Positions 17,233 to 26,519 of a stretch of DNA of 64,000 nt are shown here, one piece after another. The notes under the pieces are model-generated. The model was given only the letters and a program-made list of their open reading frames with translations, made no database searches and had not been told where the DNA came from. Position numbers and translations under genes: made by a program. Positions within the stretch are counted from its first letter, which is position 1; each line of letters opens with the position of its first letter. Source of the stretch: Phytomonospora endophytica (GTDB lineage: Bacteria; Actinomycetota; Actinomycetes; Mycobacteriales; Micromonosporaceae); assembly GCF_014202425.1 (NCBI RefSeq), contig NZ_JACHGT010000001.1, positions 413,160 to 477,159 on the forward strand. The letters run 5' to 3'.

Positions 17233-18786
17233 TTGCGTATCACCGGAACCGGACACGCGAGCATGTTCATCGAGACGGCGGCGGGGAGCATCCTGACCGA
17301 CCCGTGGGTGAACCCGGCCTACTTCGCCTCGTGGTTCCCCTTCCCGGACAACTCACAGCTGGACTGGGACACCCTCGGGCAATGCGACTACCTCTACGTT
17401 TCGCACCTGCACCGCGACCACTTCGACGAGAAGAACCTCCGCGAGCGGATCTCGAAGAAGACCACGATCCTGCTGCCGGAGTACCCGACCAGCGAGCTTG
17501 AGGACGAGCTGCGCGAGCTGGGCTTCAGGAACTTCATCAAGACCGTCAGCGGTGAGGTCACCGAACTCGACGGCGGCGTCAAGGTCATGATCCAGGCGCT
17601 GACCTCGCCGACCGACGGCCCGATCGGCGACTCCTCGCTGTGGATCGAGGACGCCGACGGGATCCGGCTGCTCAACCAGAACGACGCGCGCCCGACCGAC
17701 CTGTCGGCCTTCACCAGGCTCGGGCACATCCACGCCCACCTGCTCCAGTTCTCCGGGGCCATCTGGTACCCGATGGTCTACGAGCTGCCCGACTCGGCCA
17801 AGCGCGCCTTCGGCAAGCAGAAGCGCGACCGGCAGATGGACCGCTCGCTGCGCTACATCGACGACGCGAAGGCCTCCTGGATCTTCCCGATCGCCGGGCC
17901 GCCCTGCTTCCTCGACGACTCCCTGTGGCAGTTCAACGACATCCACGGCGACGAGGGCAACATCTTCCCCGATCAGCAGGTCTACCTCGACTACCTCGCC
18001 GACAACGGCCGCGACAACGGCGTGATCCTGTTGCCCGGCACCGTCTCCGAGGTCACCGAGAACGACTGCGTCACGACCCACCCGGTCGCCGACGTGCGGG
18101 AGTTCTTCGACAACAAGGAACAGCACCTCGTCGAATACCGCGAGCGCCAGCGCCCGGTGATCGAGGCCGCGAAGAAGTCGTGGGAGCACCCCGAGATCGA
18201 CGTGCTCGCCGAACTCAAGGCGCGCTTCGAGCCGCTGATGGCCGAGGCCGAGATCATGTCCGAAGGCATCAACGGGCCGGTCCGTTTCGACCTGACCGCG
18301 CCCGACGACCCCGACACGGTCGTGCAGTCGGTCCTCTTCGACTTCCCGACCGGGGAGATCCGCGCGGCCGACGGTGAGAAGGTCCGCTACCGCTTCAAGA
18401 CCGAGCGGCGGCTGGTCGAGCACCTGCTGCACATCGACGAGATCGACTGGGTCAACTCGCTGTTCCTGTCCTGCCGGTTCTCGGCGGCGCGGATCGGCCA
18501 GTACAACGAGTTCGTCTACACCTTCTTCAAGTGCCTCTCCGAGGAGCGGCTGAACTACGCCGAGGGCTGGTTCAGCGAACGCGACGACGGCGGCGAGGAC
18601 ATCGCCCTCGACGGCTGGACCGTGCAGCGCCGCTGCCCGCATTTGAAAGCCGACCTGACGCGCTTCGGGAAGGTCGAGGACGGCGTCCTGACCTGTCAGA
18701 TGCACGGCTGGAAATGGAACCTGGCCACGGGCCGCTGCCTGACATCGGTCGGCAACGACATCCGTTCGGCGAAGCGCGGCGAATAG
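17233..18786 (+). CDS. Metallo-beta-lactamase fold protein with C-terminal Rieske domain
   Basis: 517 residues. The N-terminal UlaG-like MBL domain begins MRITGTGHASMFIE and carries HLHRDH (H58, H60, D62, H63) and a later acidic NQNDARP near 149-154. The C-terminal 60 residues hold a Rieske [2Fe-2S] site: C468-P-H470 and C488-Q-M-H491 followed by GWKWNLATG. The same two folds make up animal CMP-N-acetylneuraminate hydroxylase, there with Rieske first. This suggests an iron-dependent oxygenase or hydroxylase, but the substrate is unknown and no sialic acid genes are nearby. The start is TTG 17233 with AAGGGG upstream; no later start would keep the beta strand. It appears to be transcribed alone. 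Confidence 0.85.
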   Translation: MRITGTGHASMFIETAAGSILTDPWVNPAYFASWFPFPDNSQLDWDTLGQCDYLYVSHLHRDHFDEKNLRERISKKTTILLPEYPTSELEDELRELGFRNFIKTVSGEVTELDGGVKVMIQALTSPTDGPIGDSSLWIEDADGIRLLNQNDARPTDLSAFTRLGHIHAHLLQFSGAIWYPMVYELPDSAKRAFGKQKRDRQMDRSLRYIDDAKASWIFPIAGPPCFLDDSLWQFNDIHGDEGNIFPDQQVYLDYLADNGRDNGVILLPGTVSEVTENDCVTTHPVADVREFFDNKEQHLVEYRERQRPVIEAAKKSWEHPEIDVLAELKARFEPLMAEAEIMSEGINGPVRFDLTAPDDPDTVVQSVLFDFPTGEIRAADGEKVRYRFKTERRLVEHLLHIDEIDWVNSLFLSCRFSAARIGQYNEFVYTFFKCLSEERLNYAEGWFSERDDGGEDIALDGWTVQRRCPHLKADLTRFGKVEDGVLTCQMHGWKWNLATGRCLTSVGNDIRSAKRGE

Positions 18787-18851
18787 TTCGCCTACTCGCT
18801 CGCCGGTACCCGAAGGTTGCGTTCGCCCGTCTTGTGGGTGAAGGTGTTGCG

Positions 18852-19802
18852 ATGACCGTGCTGCTGACCCGTACGGCCGTCGACGGCCTCATCGACCCTG
18901 ACGGGGTTCTCGCCGCCCTCCGCGCGGGATTCACCGCCGCCGATCCGGCGGCGCCGCCCCTGCGGGTCCGGACTTCGCTGCCGGGACCGGGGACCGCGAC
19001 GGCGTTGCTTCCGGGCCTGCTCCCCGACGTCCCCGCCTACACGGTGAAGGTCAACGCGAAGTTCCCCGGCGCGGCACCGGCCCTGAGGGGCGTGGTGTGC
19101 CTGCACGACGTGAGCGACGGGACCCTGCTCGCGTTGCTGGACTCGTCGTCGGTGACGTCCTGGCGGACGGGACTGGCGGCGGCGATCGCCACCGACGCAC
19201 TCGCCGGGCCCGACGGGACCGTCGCGGTGATCGGGGCGGGAGCGCAGGCGCGCGTGGTGCTGGCGGGTCTCGCCGCCCTGCGGAGACTGACGCGCCTGAT
19301 CGTGTGCGACGCCGACAGCTCACGGGCGATGGCCTTCGCACTGGAGCATGAGGCGTCCCTGGGCGTGCCGGTGGAGATGGCGCCGACACCCGCGAAGGCG
19401 GCGGCCCTGGCGTCGATCGTGATCACGGCGACGTGGGCCCGTGAGCCGTTGCTGGGGGCGGCGGACCTGCGGCCGGGGATGCACGTGACGACGCTGGGTG
19501 CCGATGAGCCGGGGAAGGCGGAGATCACGGCGGAGGCGCTGCGAGCGGCCAGAGTCGTGGTCGACGACGTGCGGCTCGCGGTGGCGATGGGGGCGCTCGG
19601 GAACGTGGGTCTGGACGAGGGGGATGCGGTGGGGACCCTGGGGGAGGTGCTGCGGGGAGGAGTGGCCGCGCGGGAGACCGACGGGGACGTGACGGTGTAC
19701 GCGCCGGTGGGACTGCCCTGGCAGGACCTGGCGGTGGCGTGGCCGGTCTATGGGGCGGCGGTCGGGGCGGGGCGGCAGCGGGAGATCGACTTTCTTGCTT
19801 GA
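18852..19802 (+). CDS. Ornithine cyclodeaminase / mu-crystallin family protein
   Basis: 316-residue NAD(P)-dependent enzyme. The Rossmann motif VAVIGAGAQARVVL lies near residue 120, preceded by DSSSVTSWRTGLAAAIATD, both typical of the family, which also includes alanine dehydrogenase (archaeal), ketimine reductases and siderophore-precursor enzymes such as SbnB. The substrate cannot be read from sequence and no biosynthetic cluster is adjacent. ATG 18852 follows GAAGG; the gene starts 65 nt after the MBL-Rieske stop with no terminator seen between, so co-transcription is possible. Confidence 0.86.
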   Translation: MTVLLTRTAVDGLIDPDGVLAALRAGFTAADPAAPPLRVRTSLPGPGTATALLPGLLPDVPAYTVKVNAKFPGAAPALRGVVCLHDVSDGTLLALLDSSSVTSWRTGLAAAIATDALAGPDGTVAVIGAGAQARVVLAGLAALRRLTRLIVCDADSSRAMAFALEHEASLGVPVEMAPTPAKAAALASIVITATWAREPLLGAADLRPGMHVTTLGADEPGKAEITAEALRAARVVVDDVRLAVAMGALGNVGLDEGDAVGTLGEVLRGGVAARETDGDVTVYAPVGLPWQDLAVAWPVYGAAVGAGRQREIDFLA

Positions 19803-19843
19803 GGGGGGTGGGTTGGCCTCCGGTGTTGCGGTTAGCCCGGCCG

Positions 19844-19931
19844 GGGGCTTCGCCCCAGACCCCACCAGGGACTCCGTCCCTGGACCCGGAACTCGCTGCG
19901 CGAGTCTCTTCGAGACTCGCTACGCGAAGAG
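19844..19931. repeat. Chain of small palindromes in an intergenic region
   Basis: Five hairpins follow one another: GGGG-CTTCG-CCCC (19844-19856), CCAGGGAC-tcc-GTCCCTGG (19865-19883), ACTCGC-tgc-GCGAGT (19891-19905), GAGTCTC-ttc-GAGACTC (19902-19918), and CTTCG...CGAAG to about 19931. All have tiny loops with TTC, TCC or TGC. It lies between two convergent genes and can act as a bidirectional terminator, but its modular form resembles dispersed intergenic repeats. Confidence 0.6.
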
Positions 19932-19960
19932 CAAGAGCTGGTCGTGGGGTGGTGTCTTGG

Positions 19961-20725
19961 TCAGGTTGTCCCAATCCATTCTGTGATGTCCACTCGCAGC
20001 TGTGCTGCCATTTCAGCCAGCATCGCGTTGAACAGCAAATCCGGGTGCTCGATTACCGGCAACTGGCCATGCACCTCCATCGCCACCACCCCGTACAGCC
20101 TGATCCAGTACGTCAAGAACATGTACGAGAACTCCACCGGCACGTCCGCGCCGATCGTGTGCGCGCAGGCCACCAACTCCGCCTGAAGACCCGGTGACAT
20201 GTTCGGCACGGCCGGGGTCGGCAAAGGGAAGCCACGCTCCTCATCGGTCTGCCGGTACAACTCGTGGAAAATCCGGCCGAACACCTGCGAGAACCGGGCC
20301 GCCGCGGCATGCGGTTCGGCCGTCGGGTCATGGTGGGCCGAGCCCTCCGAGTGCAGGTCGACGCTGGCGAACATGAGCGTGAACTCCGGGCGGTGCGCCA
20401 CCGCCCAAGCGCGGAAGGACTTCGCGGCCACCAGCAGCCGCCCGATGCGATCCCCCTCAGGCAGTTCGGCGCAGGCCGTCTCCATGAACCCCCGCAACTC
20501 GTCGTAGAGGTCGACGACGAGCGCCACCAGCAACGCCTCCAAGCTGGGGAAGTACCGGTACAGCGCCGGCGCGCTCATCCCCATGTCCCGCGCGATCGCG
20601 CGCAGGGAGATCGCGCCCGGGCCGTCCCCGGTCAACTGGTCACGAGCCACCGACTTGATCTCGGCGACGGTGGCGTTTCGCACCCGTTCGCGACGGTTGG
20701 GCGTCTTGGGTGTGACGGGTTCCAC
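19961..20725 (-). CDS. TetR family transcriptional regulator
   Basis: 254 residues. The N-terminal TetR helix-turn-helix is plain: AISLRAIARDMGMSAPALYRYF at about 40-60, followed by a C-terminal ligand domain of the WHG type (SFRAWAVAHRPEFTLMFA). It is divergently arranged with an MMPL exporter gene, and inverted repeats fill the gap, so it most likely represses that exporter and itself. GTG 20725 has GAGGAGA six nt upstream; a longer reading to 20806 would run through the operator. The ligand is unknown. Confidence 0.9.
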   Translation of the reverse strand: MEPVTPKTPNRRERVRNATVAEIKSVARDQLTGDGPGAISLRAIARDMGMSAPALYRYFPSLEALLVALVVDLYDELRGFMETACAELPEGDRIGRLLVAAKSFRAWAVAHRPEFTLMFASVDLHSEGSAHHDPTAEPHAAAARFSQVFGRIFHELYRQTDEERGFPLPTPAVPNMSPGLQAELVACAHTIGADVPVEFSYMFLTYWIRLYGVVAMEVHGQLPVIEHPDLLFNAMLAEMAAQLRVDITEWIGTT

Positions 20726-20763
20726 GCTTCTCCTCGTGGGTACGGGCGCTCGCGGTGTTGACA

Positions 20764-20803
20764 AACGTGAACGACATTGTCGATAGTTAACGGTGTTCAC
20801 GTT
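20764..20803. promoter_or_regulatory. Operator-like inverted repeat between tetR and MMPL genes
   Basis: AACGTGAAC at 20764-20772 and its complement GTTCACGTT at 20795-20803, centres 31 bp apart (three helical turns). TTGACA at 20758-20763 directly abuts the first arm. The region is AT-richer than its surroundings. Binding of the adjacent TetR protein is inferred. Confidence 0.55.
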
Positions 20804-20895
20804 CATGAATACCGTTACATCTTAATGTCTCGCGAGTGGACTGTCGATCACCGTGTCGGCGGACACGCCGCAAGTCCGCAGGAGGAACGTTTCCA

Positions 20896-23058
20896 GTGTT
20901 CGCATGGTGGGGGCGCGTCGTCGCCCGAGCCCGATGGATCGTGCTGGCCGCGGGGGTCATCGTGGCCGTCATCGGCGCCCTGTGGGGGACGGGCGTCTTC
21001 GGCGCCGTCTCCGACGGCGGCTTCTACAACGAGAACAGCCCCAGCGCGCAGGCCGCCGACCGGATCGCCGAGAAGTTCGGCCGCCAGGCCGTCGACGTCG
21101 TGGTCCTCTACTCGTCCGACTCCATGTCGGTCGACGACGAGGCGTTCAAGCAGTCCGTCATGACCGTCATCGGCGAGGCGGGCGGCAATCCCGACATCGC
21201 CGCCGTCCAGTCGTACTACACGATCCCGGCGCCGCAGAACGCCGTCTTCAAGTCCGGCGACGGCCACGCCACCTACCTGGCCGTGCGGCTCTCCGGTGCC
21301 GACGAGGCCGAGCGGGCCGACCAGTTCACCGCGCTCAAGGACTCCTTCGGCGCCGCGGGCCTCGACAGCGAGCTCGGCGGCCAGTCGGCGATCTTCGCCG
21401 ACGTCAACACCCAGACCCAGGACGACATCGTCAAGGCCGAGACCCTGGCGATGCCGATCCTGCTGATCCTGATGGCCGTCATCTTCGGCAGCGTCGTCGC
21501 GGCCCTGACCCCGCTGATGGTCGGCGTCCTGGCCATCCTCGGCGCCTTCACCGTCACGCGGCTGCTCACCTACGTCACCGACGTGTCCGTCTTCGCCATC
21601 AACATCATCACCATCATCGGCCTCGGCCTGGCCATCGACTACGCCCTGTTCGTGGTCAACCGCTTCCGCGAGGAGCTGCACGCCGGGCACGACCGGTCGG
21701 CGGCCATCTCGCGCACCATGGCCACGGCCGGCCGCACGGTCACCGTGTCCGGCGTGATCATCATGCTTTCGCTGGCCGGGCTGCTGGTCTTCCCGCTGCC
21801 GTTCCTCAAGGCGATGGCCTACGGCGGCATCGCCGCGGTCGGCATCGCGATGCTCGGCGCGCTGACGGTCCTGCCGGCCCTGCTGGCCGTGCTCGGGCCG
21901 AAGGTCGACGCCTGGCGCATCCCGTTCCGCCGCAAGAACGGCGGAGCCCCCGCCGAGAGCAGGTTCTGGGGTGGCATCGGCCGGGTCGTCATGAAGCGGC
22001 CGGTGTTCTTCATCGTCGGCGTCCTCGGCGTCCTCACCCTGGTGGCCAGCCCCTTCCTGCACGCCAAGTTCGGCGGCGTCGACGAACGCGTCCTGCCCGC
22101 CGGAAGCGAGAGCCGGGTAGTCAGCGAGGAGCTCAAGGAGAACTTCCCCGGCGGAGGCCTCACCAAGCTCGAAGTCCTCGTCGACGGCGGGGGAGAGGCC
22201 GCGGTGGCGCAGGTCCGCGCGGAGATCCTCGACGTCCCGCACGTGACCGGCGCCGACCCGACGGTCGCCGACGCGAGCGGTGCGGTCCTGTCGGTCTCCT
22301 ACGACGTCGACCCCGAGACCCCCGCCGCCCGCGAACTCGTCAACGACATCCGCGACGTCGCCGTCCCCGACGGCACCACCGTCCACGTCACCGGCCAGAG
22401 CGCGGTCCTCGACGATCAGCTGACCGACCTCACCGACCGGCTGCCGCTCATGGCGCTGCTCGTCGCCGGGGTCACCTTCCTGCTGCTGTTCCTCGCCTTC
22501 GGCTCGCTGCTGCTGCCGCTCAAGGCGATCTTGATGAACGTCGTCTCGATCGGCGCGTCCTTCGGCGTGATCGTGTGGATCTTCCAGGACGGGCACCTCG
22601 CCGACCTGCTCGGTTTCACCCCGCTCACCGCGCTCGAACCCACGAACCTGCTGCTCATGCTGGTCCTGCTGTTCGGTCTGTCCACCGACTACGAGGTGTT
22701 CCTGCTGTCCCGTGTCCGCGAGGAATGGGACGCCCACGGCGACAACACCCGTGCCGTGGTCACCGGCCTCCAGCGCACCGGCGGGATCATCAGCTCGGCG
22801 GCGCTGCTGCTCATCGTCGTGGTCGCCGGCTTCGCCTCCGGCGGGATCGTCTTCATCAAGATGATCGGCATCGGCATGATCGTGGCGATCCTCGTCGACG
22901 CGACCCTCGTCCGCGGCCTGCTCGTTCCGGCCACCATGCGCGTCCTCGGGCGTGCGAACTGGTGGTCGCCGAAACCGCTGCGGAGGCTCTACGCGAAGTA
23001 CGGCATCGACGAGGGCGAACCGAAGCCCACGAAGAAGGAGACCGTCTCCGTCGGGTGA
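20896..23058 (+). CDS. MMPL family transporter
   Basis: 720-residue RND-type transporter in the actinobacterial MMPL/ActII-3 group. After one N-terminal helix (WIVLAAGVIVAVIGAL) comes an extracytoplasmic domain, a five-helix MMPL bundle with GLGLAIDYALFVVNRFREEL (DY proton-relay pair), a second soluble domain, and a second bundle with FGLSTDYEVFLLSRVREEW (second DY pair). Such proteins export lipids, siderophores or antibiotics by proton motive force. Size and two repeats are complete. GTG 20896 has GGAGG ten nt upstream. Controlled in all likelihood by the divergent TetR gene; a strong terminator follows. Confidence 0.92.
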   Translation: MFAWWGRVVARARWIVLAAGVIVAVIGALWGTGVFGAVSDGGFYNENSPSAQAADRIAEKFGRQAVDVVVLYSSDSMSVDDEAFKQSVMTVIGEAGGNPDIAAVQSYYTIPAPQNAVFKSGDGHATYLAVRLSGADEAERADQFTALKDSFGAAGLDSELGGQSAIFADVNTQTQDDIVKAETLAMPILLILMAVIFGSVVAALTPLMVGVLAILGAFTVTRLLTYVTDVSVFAINIITIIGLGLAIDYALFVVNRFREELHAGHDRSAAISRTMATAGRTVTVSGVIIMLSLAGLLVFPLPFLKAMAYGGIAAVGIAMLGALTVLPALLAVLGPKVDAWRIPFRRKNGGAPAESRFWGGIGRVVMKRPVFFIVGVLGVLTLVASPFLHAKFGGVDERVLPAGSESRVVSEELKENFPGGGLTKLEVLVDGGGEAAVAQVRAEILDVPHVTGADPTVADASGAVLSVSYDVDPETPAARELVNDIRDVAVPDGTTVHVTGQSAVLDDQLTDLTDRLPLMALLVAGVTFLLLFLAFGSLLLPLKAILMNVVSIGASFGVIVWIFQDGHLADLLGFTPLTALEPTNLLLMLVLLFGLSTDYEVFLLSRVREEWDAHGDNTRAVVTGLQRTGGIISSAALLLIVVVAGFASGGIVFIKMIGIGMIVAILVDATLVRGLLVPATMRVLGRANWWSPKPLRRLYAKYGIDEGEPKPTKKETVSVG

Positions 23059-23069
23059 TCCGCACATGA

Positions 23070-23109
23070 CGCCGTGTACCGGCCGGGCGAGTCCGGCCGG
23101 TACACGGCG
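23070..23109 (+). terminator. Strong hairpin terminator after the MMPL gene
   Basis: CGCCGTGTACCGGCCGG (23070-23086) pairs perfectly over 17 bp with 23093-23109 around a 6-nt loop. The purU -10 element starts 3 bp later. Confidence 0.85.
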
Positions 23110-23124
23110 TCTACGATTCACCCG

Positions 23125-23970
23125 GTGAGCGGTGAGTACATCCTGACCCTGTCCTGCCCCGACCGCGTCGGCATCGTCCACGCGGTGGCCGGTTTCCTGG
23201 CCGAACGCGGCGGGAACATCATGCACAGCAACCAGTTCTCCGACCCCGACCACGGGCGCTTCTTCATGCGCGTGCACTTCTCCTGCGACCACGACCCCGC
23301 CGGTCTCCGCGTCGACTTCGCGCCCGTCGGCGCCGAGTTCGGCATGGACTGGGAACTGCACGACCGCTCCGCCCGCCAGCGCGTCCTGGTACTGGTCTCC
23401 AAGCAGGACCACTGCCTCAACGACCTGCTCTACCGCTTCCGGATCGGCGCGATCCCCGGCGAACTGGTCGGCGTCGCCTCCAACCACGCCCACGCCCGGG
23501 AACTCACCGAGGCCGCCGGCTTCGCCTTCCACCACCTGCCCGTCACCGCCGAGTCGAAGGCCGCCCAGGAACGCCGGATCCTGGACCTGGTGGAAAGCGA
23601 ACGCGCCGACATCGTCGTCCTCGCCCGCTACATGCAGGTCCTCTCCGACGACTTCTGCGGCAAACTCTCCGGCCGCATCATCAACATCCACCACTCCTTC
23701 CTCCCCAGCTTCAAAGGCGCCAAGCCCTACCACCAGGCCTACGACCGCGGTGTGAAGATCATCGGCGCGACCACCCACTACGTCACCGCCGACCTCGACG
23801 AAGGCCCGATCATCGAGCAGGAGATCGCCCGCGTCGACCACGCCATGACGCCCCAGCAGCTCGTCGCCGTCGGGCGCGACCTGGAGTCGCTCGTCCTCGC
23901 CCGGGGACTCACCTGGCACCTCGAACACCGTGTCCTCCTCAACGGCGGGCGGACGGTCGTCTTCCGCTAG
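23125..23970 (+). CDS. purU: Formyltetrahydrofolate deformylase
   Basis: 281 residues. Hydrolyses 10-formyl-THF to THF and formate, balancing one-carbon pools and feeding PurT-type purine synthesis. An N-terminal ACT domain (about 5-75, YILTLSCPDRVGIVHAVAGF) precedes the formyltransferase-fold catalytic domain with N187 and H189 in INIHHSFLPSFKG and D225 in DLDEGPII, the catalytic triad of the family. The GTG at 23125 lies 7 nt after TACGAT (23112-23117), so the mRNA is likely leaderless. The dxr gene follows almost directly. Confidence 0.96.
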   Translation: MSGEYILTLSCPDRVGIVHAVAGFLAERGGNIMHSNQFSDPDHGRFFMRVHFSCDHDPAGLRVDFAPVGAEFGMDWELHDRSARQRVLVLVSKQDHCLNDLLYRFRIGAIPGELVGVASNHAHARELTEAAGFAFHHLPVTAESKAAQERRILDLVESERADIVVLARYMQVLSDDFCGKLSGRIINIHHSFLPSFKGAKPYHQAYDRGVKIIGATTHYVTADLDEGPIIEQEIARVDHAMTPQQLVAVGRDLESLVLARGLTWHLEHRVLLNGGRTVVFR

Positions 23971-23994
23971 ATCGGCGTGCGCGACAATGAGACG

Positions 23995-25197
23995 GTGAGT
24001 CCACGAGAGATAGTCATCCTCGGCTCGACCGGGTCGATCGGTACGCAGGCCATCGACGTCATCGAGCGCAACCCCGGCCGCTTCCGCGTCGTCGGTCTCG
24101 GCGCGGGCGGCGGCAACCCCGCGCTCCTCGCCGCGCAGGCCCTCAGCCTCGGCGTCGACGTCGTCGGAGTCGCCAAGGCCGGAGCCGCCCAGGACATCCA
24201 GCTCGCCTTCTACGCCGAGGCCAAGAAGCGCGGCTACGCCAGCGGCGAGTTCAAGATCCCCAAGATCCTCGCCGGGCCCGACGCGATGACCGAGCTCGCC
24301 TCCTGGAAGTGCGACCTCGTCCTCAACGGCATCACCGGCTCGATCGGCCTGCGCCCGACCATCGCCGCCCTCCAGGCAGGCAGCGTCCTCGCCCTGGCCA
24401 ACAAGGAGTCCCTCGTCGCTGGCGGACAGCTCGTCCGCGACCTCGCCGCACCGGGCCAGATCGTCCCCGTCGACTCCGAGCACTCCGCCCTCGCGCAGTG
24501 CCTGCGCGGCGGCCGCGCCGAGGAGGTCCGCCGACTCGTCCTCACCGCCAGCGGAGGCGCCTTCCGCGGCCGCACCCGCGCCGAACTCGCCGACGTCACC
24601 CCCGAACAGGCCCTGAACCACCCCACCTGGGACATGGGACCCGTCGTCACCATCAACACCGCCACACTGGTCAACAAGGGCCTTGAGGTCATCGAGGCGC
24701 ACGAACTCTTCGGCGTCCCCTACGACGACATCGGCGTCATGGTCCACCCCCAGTCGGTCATCCACTCCATGGTCGAGTTCACCGACGGCTCCACCCTCGC
24801 CCAGGCGAGCCCGCCCGACATGCGGCTGCCCATCGCGCTCGCCCTCGGCTGGCCCGACCGGGTCCCCGACGCCGCACCGGCCGTCGACTGGACGAAGTCC
24901 CACACCTGGGAGTTCGCGCCCCTCGACGACCAGGCCTTCCCCGCCGTCCGGCTCGCCATGCACGCCGGGCGCACCGGGCGCTGCCTCCCGGCGGTCTACA
25001 ACGCCGCCAACGAGGAACTCGTCGCCGCCTTCGCCGACGGCCGCCTGCCCTTCCTGGGCATCGTCGACACCCTTGAGCGGGTCCTCGCCGAGGCGCCCGA
25101 TTTTGGCCAACCGGGTACCGTCGACGAGGTGCACGCGGCCGAGGAGTGGGCGCGGGCGCGGGCAACGGAGCTCGTGCACAGCCACGTACGCGCATAA
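23995..25197 (+). CDS. dxr: 1-deoxy-D-xylulose-5-phosphate reductoisomerase
   Basis: Second step of the MEP isoprenoid pathway: DXP to 2-C-methyl-D-erythritol 4-phosphate with NADPH, the fosmidomycin target. [15 protein letters not shown] is the NADPH-binding motif; [25 protein letters not shown] and [10 protein letters not shown] carry metal- and substrate-binding residues, and NHPTWDMG follows. I choose GTG 23995 (400 residues) because GACAAT lies 6 nt upstream; GTG 23977 would add six residues. It heads the conserved dxr-rseP-ispG cluster, which places two MEP enzymes around a site-2 protease. Confidence 0.96.
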   Translation: MSPREIVILGSTGSIGTQAIDVIERNPGRFRVVGLGAGGGNPALLAAQALSLGVDVVGVAKAGAAQDIQLAFYAEAKKRGYASGEFKIPKILAGPDAMTELASWKCDLVLNGITGSIGLRPTIAALQAGSVLALANKESLVAGGQLVRDLAAPGQIVPVDSEHSALAQCLRGGRAEEVRRLVLTASGGAFRGRTRAELADVTPEQALNHPTWDMGPVVTINTATLVNKGLEVIEAHELFGVPYDDIGVMVHPQSVIHSMVEFTDGSTLAQASPPDMRLPIALALGWPDRVPDAAPAVDWTKSHTWEFAPLDDQAFPAVRLAMHAGRTGRCLPAVYNAANEELVAAFADGRLPFLGIVDTLERVLAEAPDFGQPGTVDEVHAAEEWARARATELVHSHVRA

Positions 25198-25231
25198 CTC
25201 AGCGGTCTGTTAAGAGAGGAACACCCGCTCC

Positions 25232-26485
25232 ATGATCTTCGTTCTCGGTGTGCTGCTCTTCGCGTTGGGCATCCTGATCTCGGTCGCCCTGCACGAGTAC
25301 GGGCACTTCGCCACCGCCAGGATGTTCGGCATGAAGGTCACCCGGTACTTCATCGGGTTCGGGCCGACCCTTTTCGCCTTCAAGAAGGGCGAGGTCGAGT
25401 ACGGCCTCAAGGCGATCCCCGCCGGCGCCTTCGTCAAGATCATCGGCATGACCCCCCTCGAAGACGAGGAGGAGGTCGCACCCGAGGACAAGAACCGCGT
25501 CTTCTGGCGCAAGCCGCTGTGGCAGCGGACGATCGTGCTGGCCGCCGGTTCCATCGCGCACTTCATCATCGGCCTGGTCATCGTGTGGATCCTGGTGTCG
25601 TTCATCGGCATCGGCAACCCCGACCGCGCCGCCGCGGCCGAGGAGTCCTCAGCCACCGCGACCGTCGCCGTCGCCGAGTGCATCCCCCCGGCCGACGCGC
25701 CCGCCGACTTCGCGTGCGGCCCGAACGACCAGCCCGGACCCGCCGCCGCGGGCGGCATCCAGGACGGCGACCGCGTCACCTCGGTCAACGGCGTCCAGGT
25801 CACCAACTGGGAGCAGATGACCGCCGCCATCCAGCCGCTTCCGGCCGGAGTCGCCGCGACGATCACCGTCCTGCGCGACGGGCAGACCGTCACCACCACG
25901 GTCACCCCCTACGCCTCGGAGACGGTCGGCACCGACGGCCAGACCAAGCCGGTCTCGAAGATCGGCGTCGGCGCCTACATCGACCCCGCCATCCCGCTGA
26001 CGGTCGCCTACGGGCCCATCGACGGCATCGGCGAGACCTTCGCCGTCACCGGCCAGTTCGCCGAGGGCATCGGCAAGGCCGTGGTCAACCTGCCGCAGAA
26101 GGTCCCCGCCCTGTGGAACTCCCTCACCGGCGGCGAACGCGACCCCGACACCCCCGTCAGCGTCGTCGGCGCCAGCCGCATCGGCGGCGAGCTCGCCGAA
26201 CGCAGCGAGTGGGAGATGTTCTTCGTCCTGCTGGCCACGCTGAACTTCTTCATCGGCGTGTTCAACCTGCTGCCGCTGCTGCCGCTCGACGGCGGGCACA
26301 TCGCGATCGCCTGGTTCGAGAAGGTCCGCAGCTGGGTCTACGGATGGATGAAGAAACCCGACCCCGGTCGGGTGGATTACCTGAAGCTCCTGCCGGTCAC
26401 TTACGTCGTGATTGTTATCTTTGCGGGGTTCACCCTGCTCACCGTCGCGGCTGACATCGTCAACCCGATCGTGTTGTTCAAATGA
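25232..26485 (+). CDS. rseP: Site-2 protease, M50 family (RseP/Rip1-like)
   Basis: 417-residue intramembrane zinc metalloprotease. The first helix carries HEYGH (H21, E22, H25); a PDZ domain sits in the middle (about 165-260, [16 protein letters not shown]), and [18 protein letters not shown] near 345-360 supplies the LDG aspartate zinc ligand. In mycobacteria the homologue Rip1 cuts anti-sigma factors and affects envelope lipids. It lies 34 nt after dxr. ATG 25232 has AGAGGAAC upstream. There is only one PDZ domain, as in other actinobacterial members. Confidence 0.95.
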   Translation: MIFVLGVLLFALGILISVALHEYGHFATARMFGMKVTRYFIGFGPTLFAFKKGEVEYGLKAIPAGAFVKIIGMTPLEDEEEVAPEDKNRVFWRKPLWQRTIVLAAGSIAHFIIGLVIVWILVSFIGIGNPDRAAAAEESSATATVAVAECIPPADAPADFACGPNDQPGPAAAGGIQDGDRVTSVNGVQVTNWEQMTAAIQPLPAGVAATITVLRDGQTVTTTVTPYASETVGTDGQTKPVSKIGVGAYIDPAIPLTVAYGPIDGIGETFAVTGQFAEGIGKAVVNLPQKVPALWNSLTGGERDPDTPVSVVGASRIGGELAERSEWEMFFVLLATLNFFIGVFNLLPLLPLDGGHIAIAWFEKVRSWVYGWMKKPDPGRVDYLKLLPVTYVVIVIFAGFTLLTVAADIVNPIVLFK

Positions 26486-26519
26486 CCCCGCCCCCCGCGG
26501 GAATGGTCCGGAGGGACTC

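Noticed and set aside
20848-25185. A 1445-codon open frame on the minus strand across the MMPL, purU and dxr genes
   Set aside because: It is antisense to three clearly identified genes, is low-complexity in Gly/Asp/Val/Glu, and arises because high-GC codon bias removes stops from this frame.
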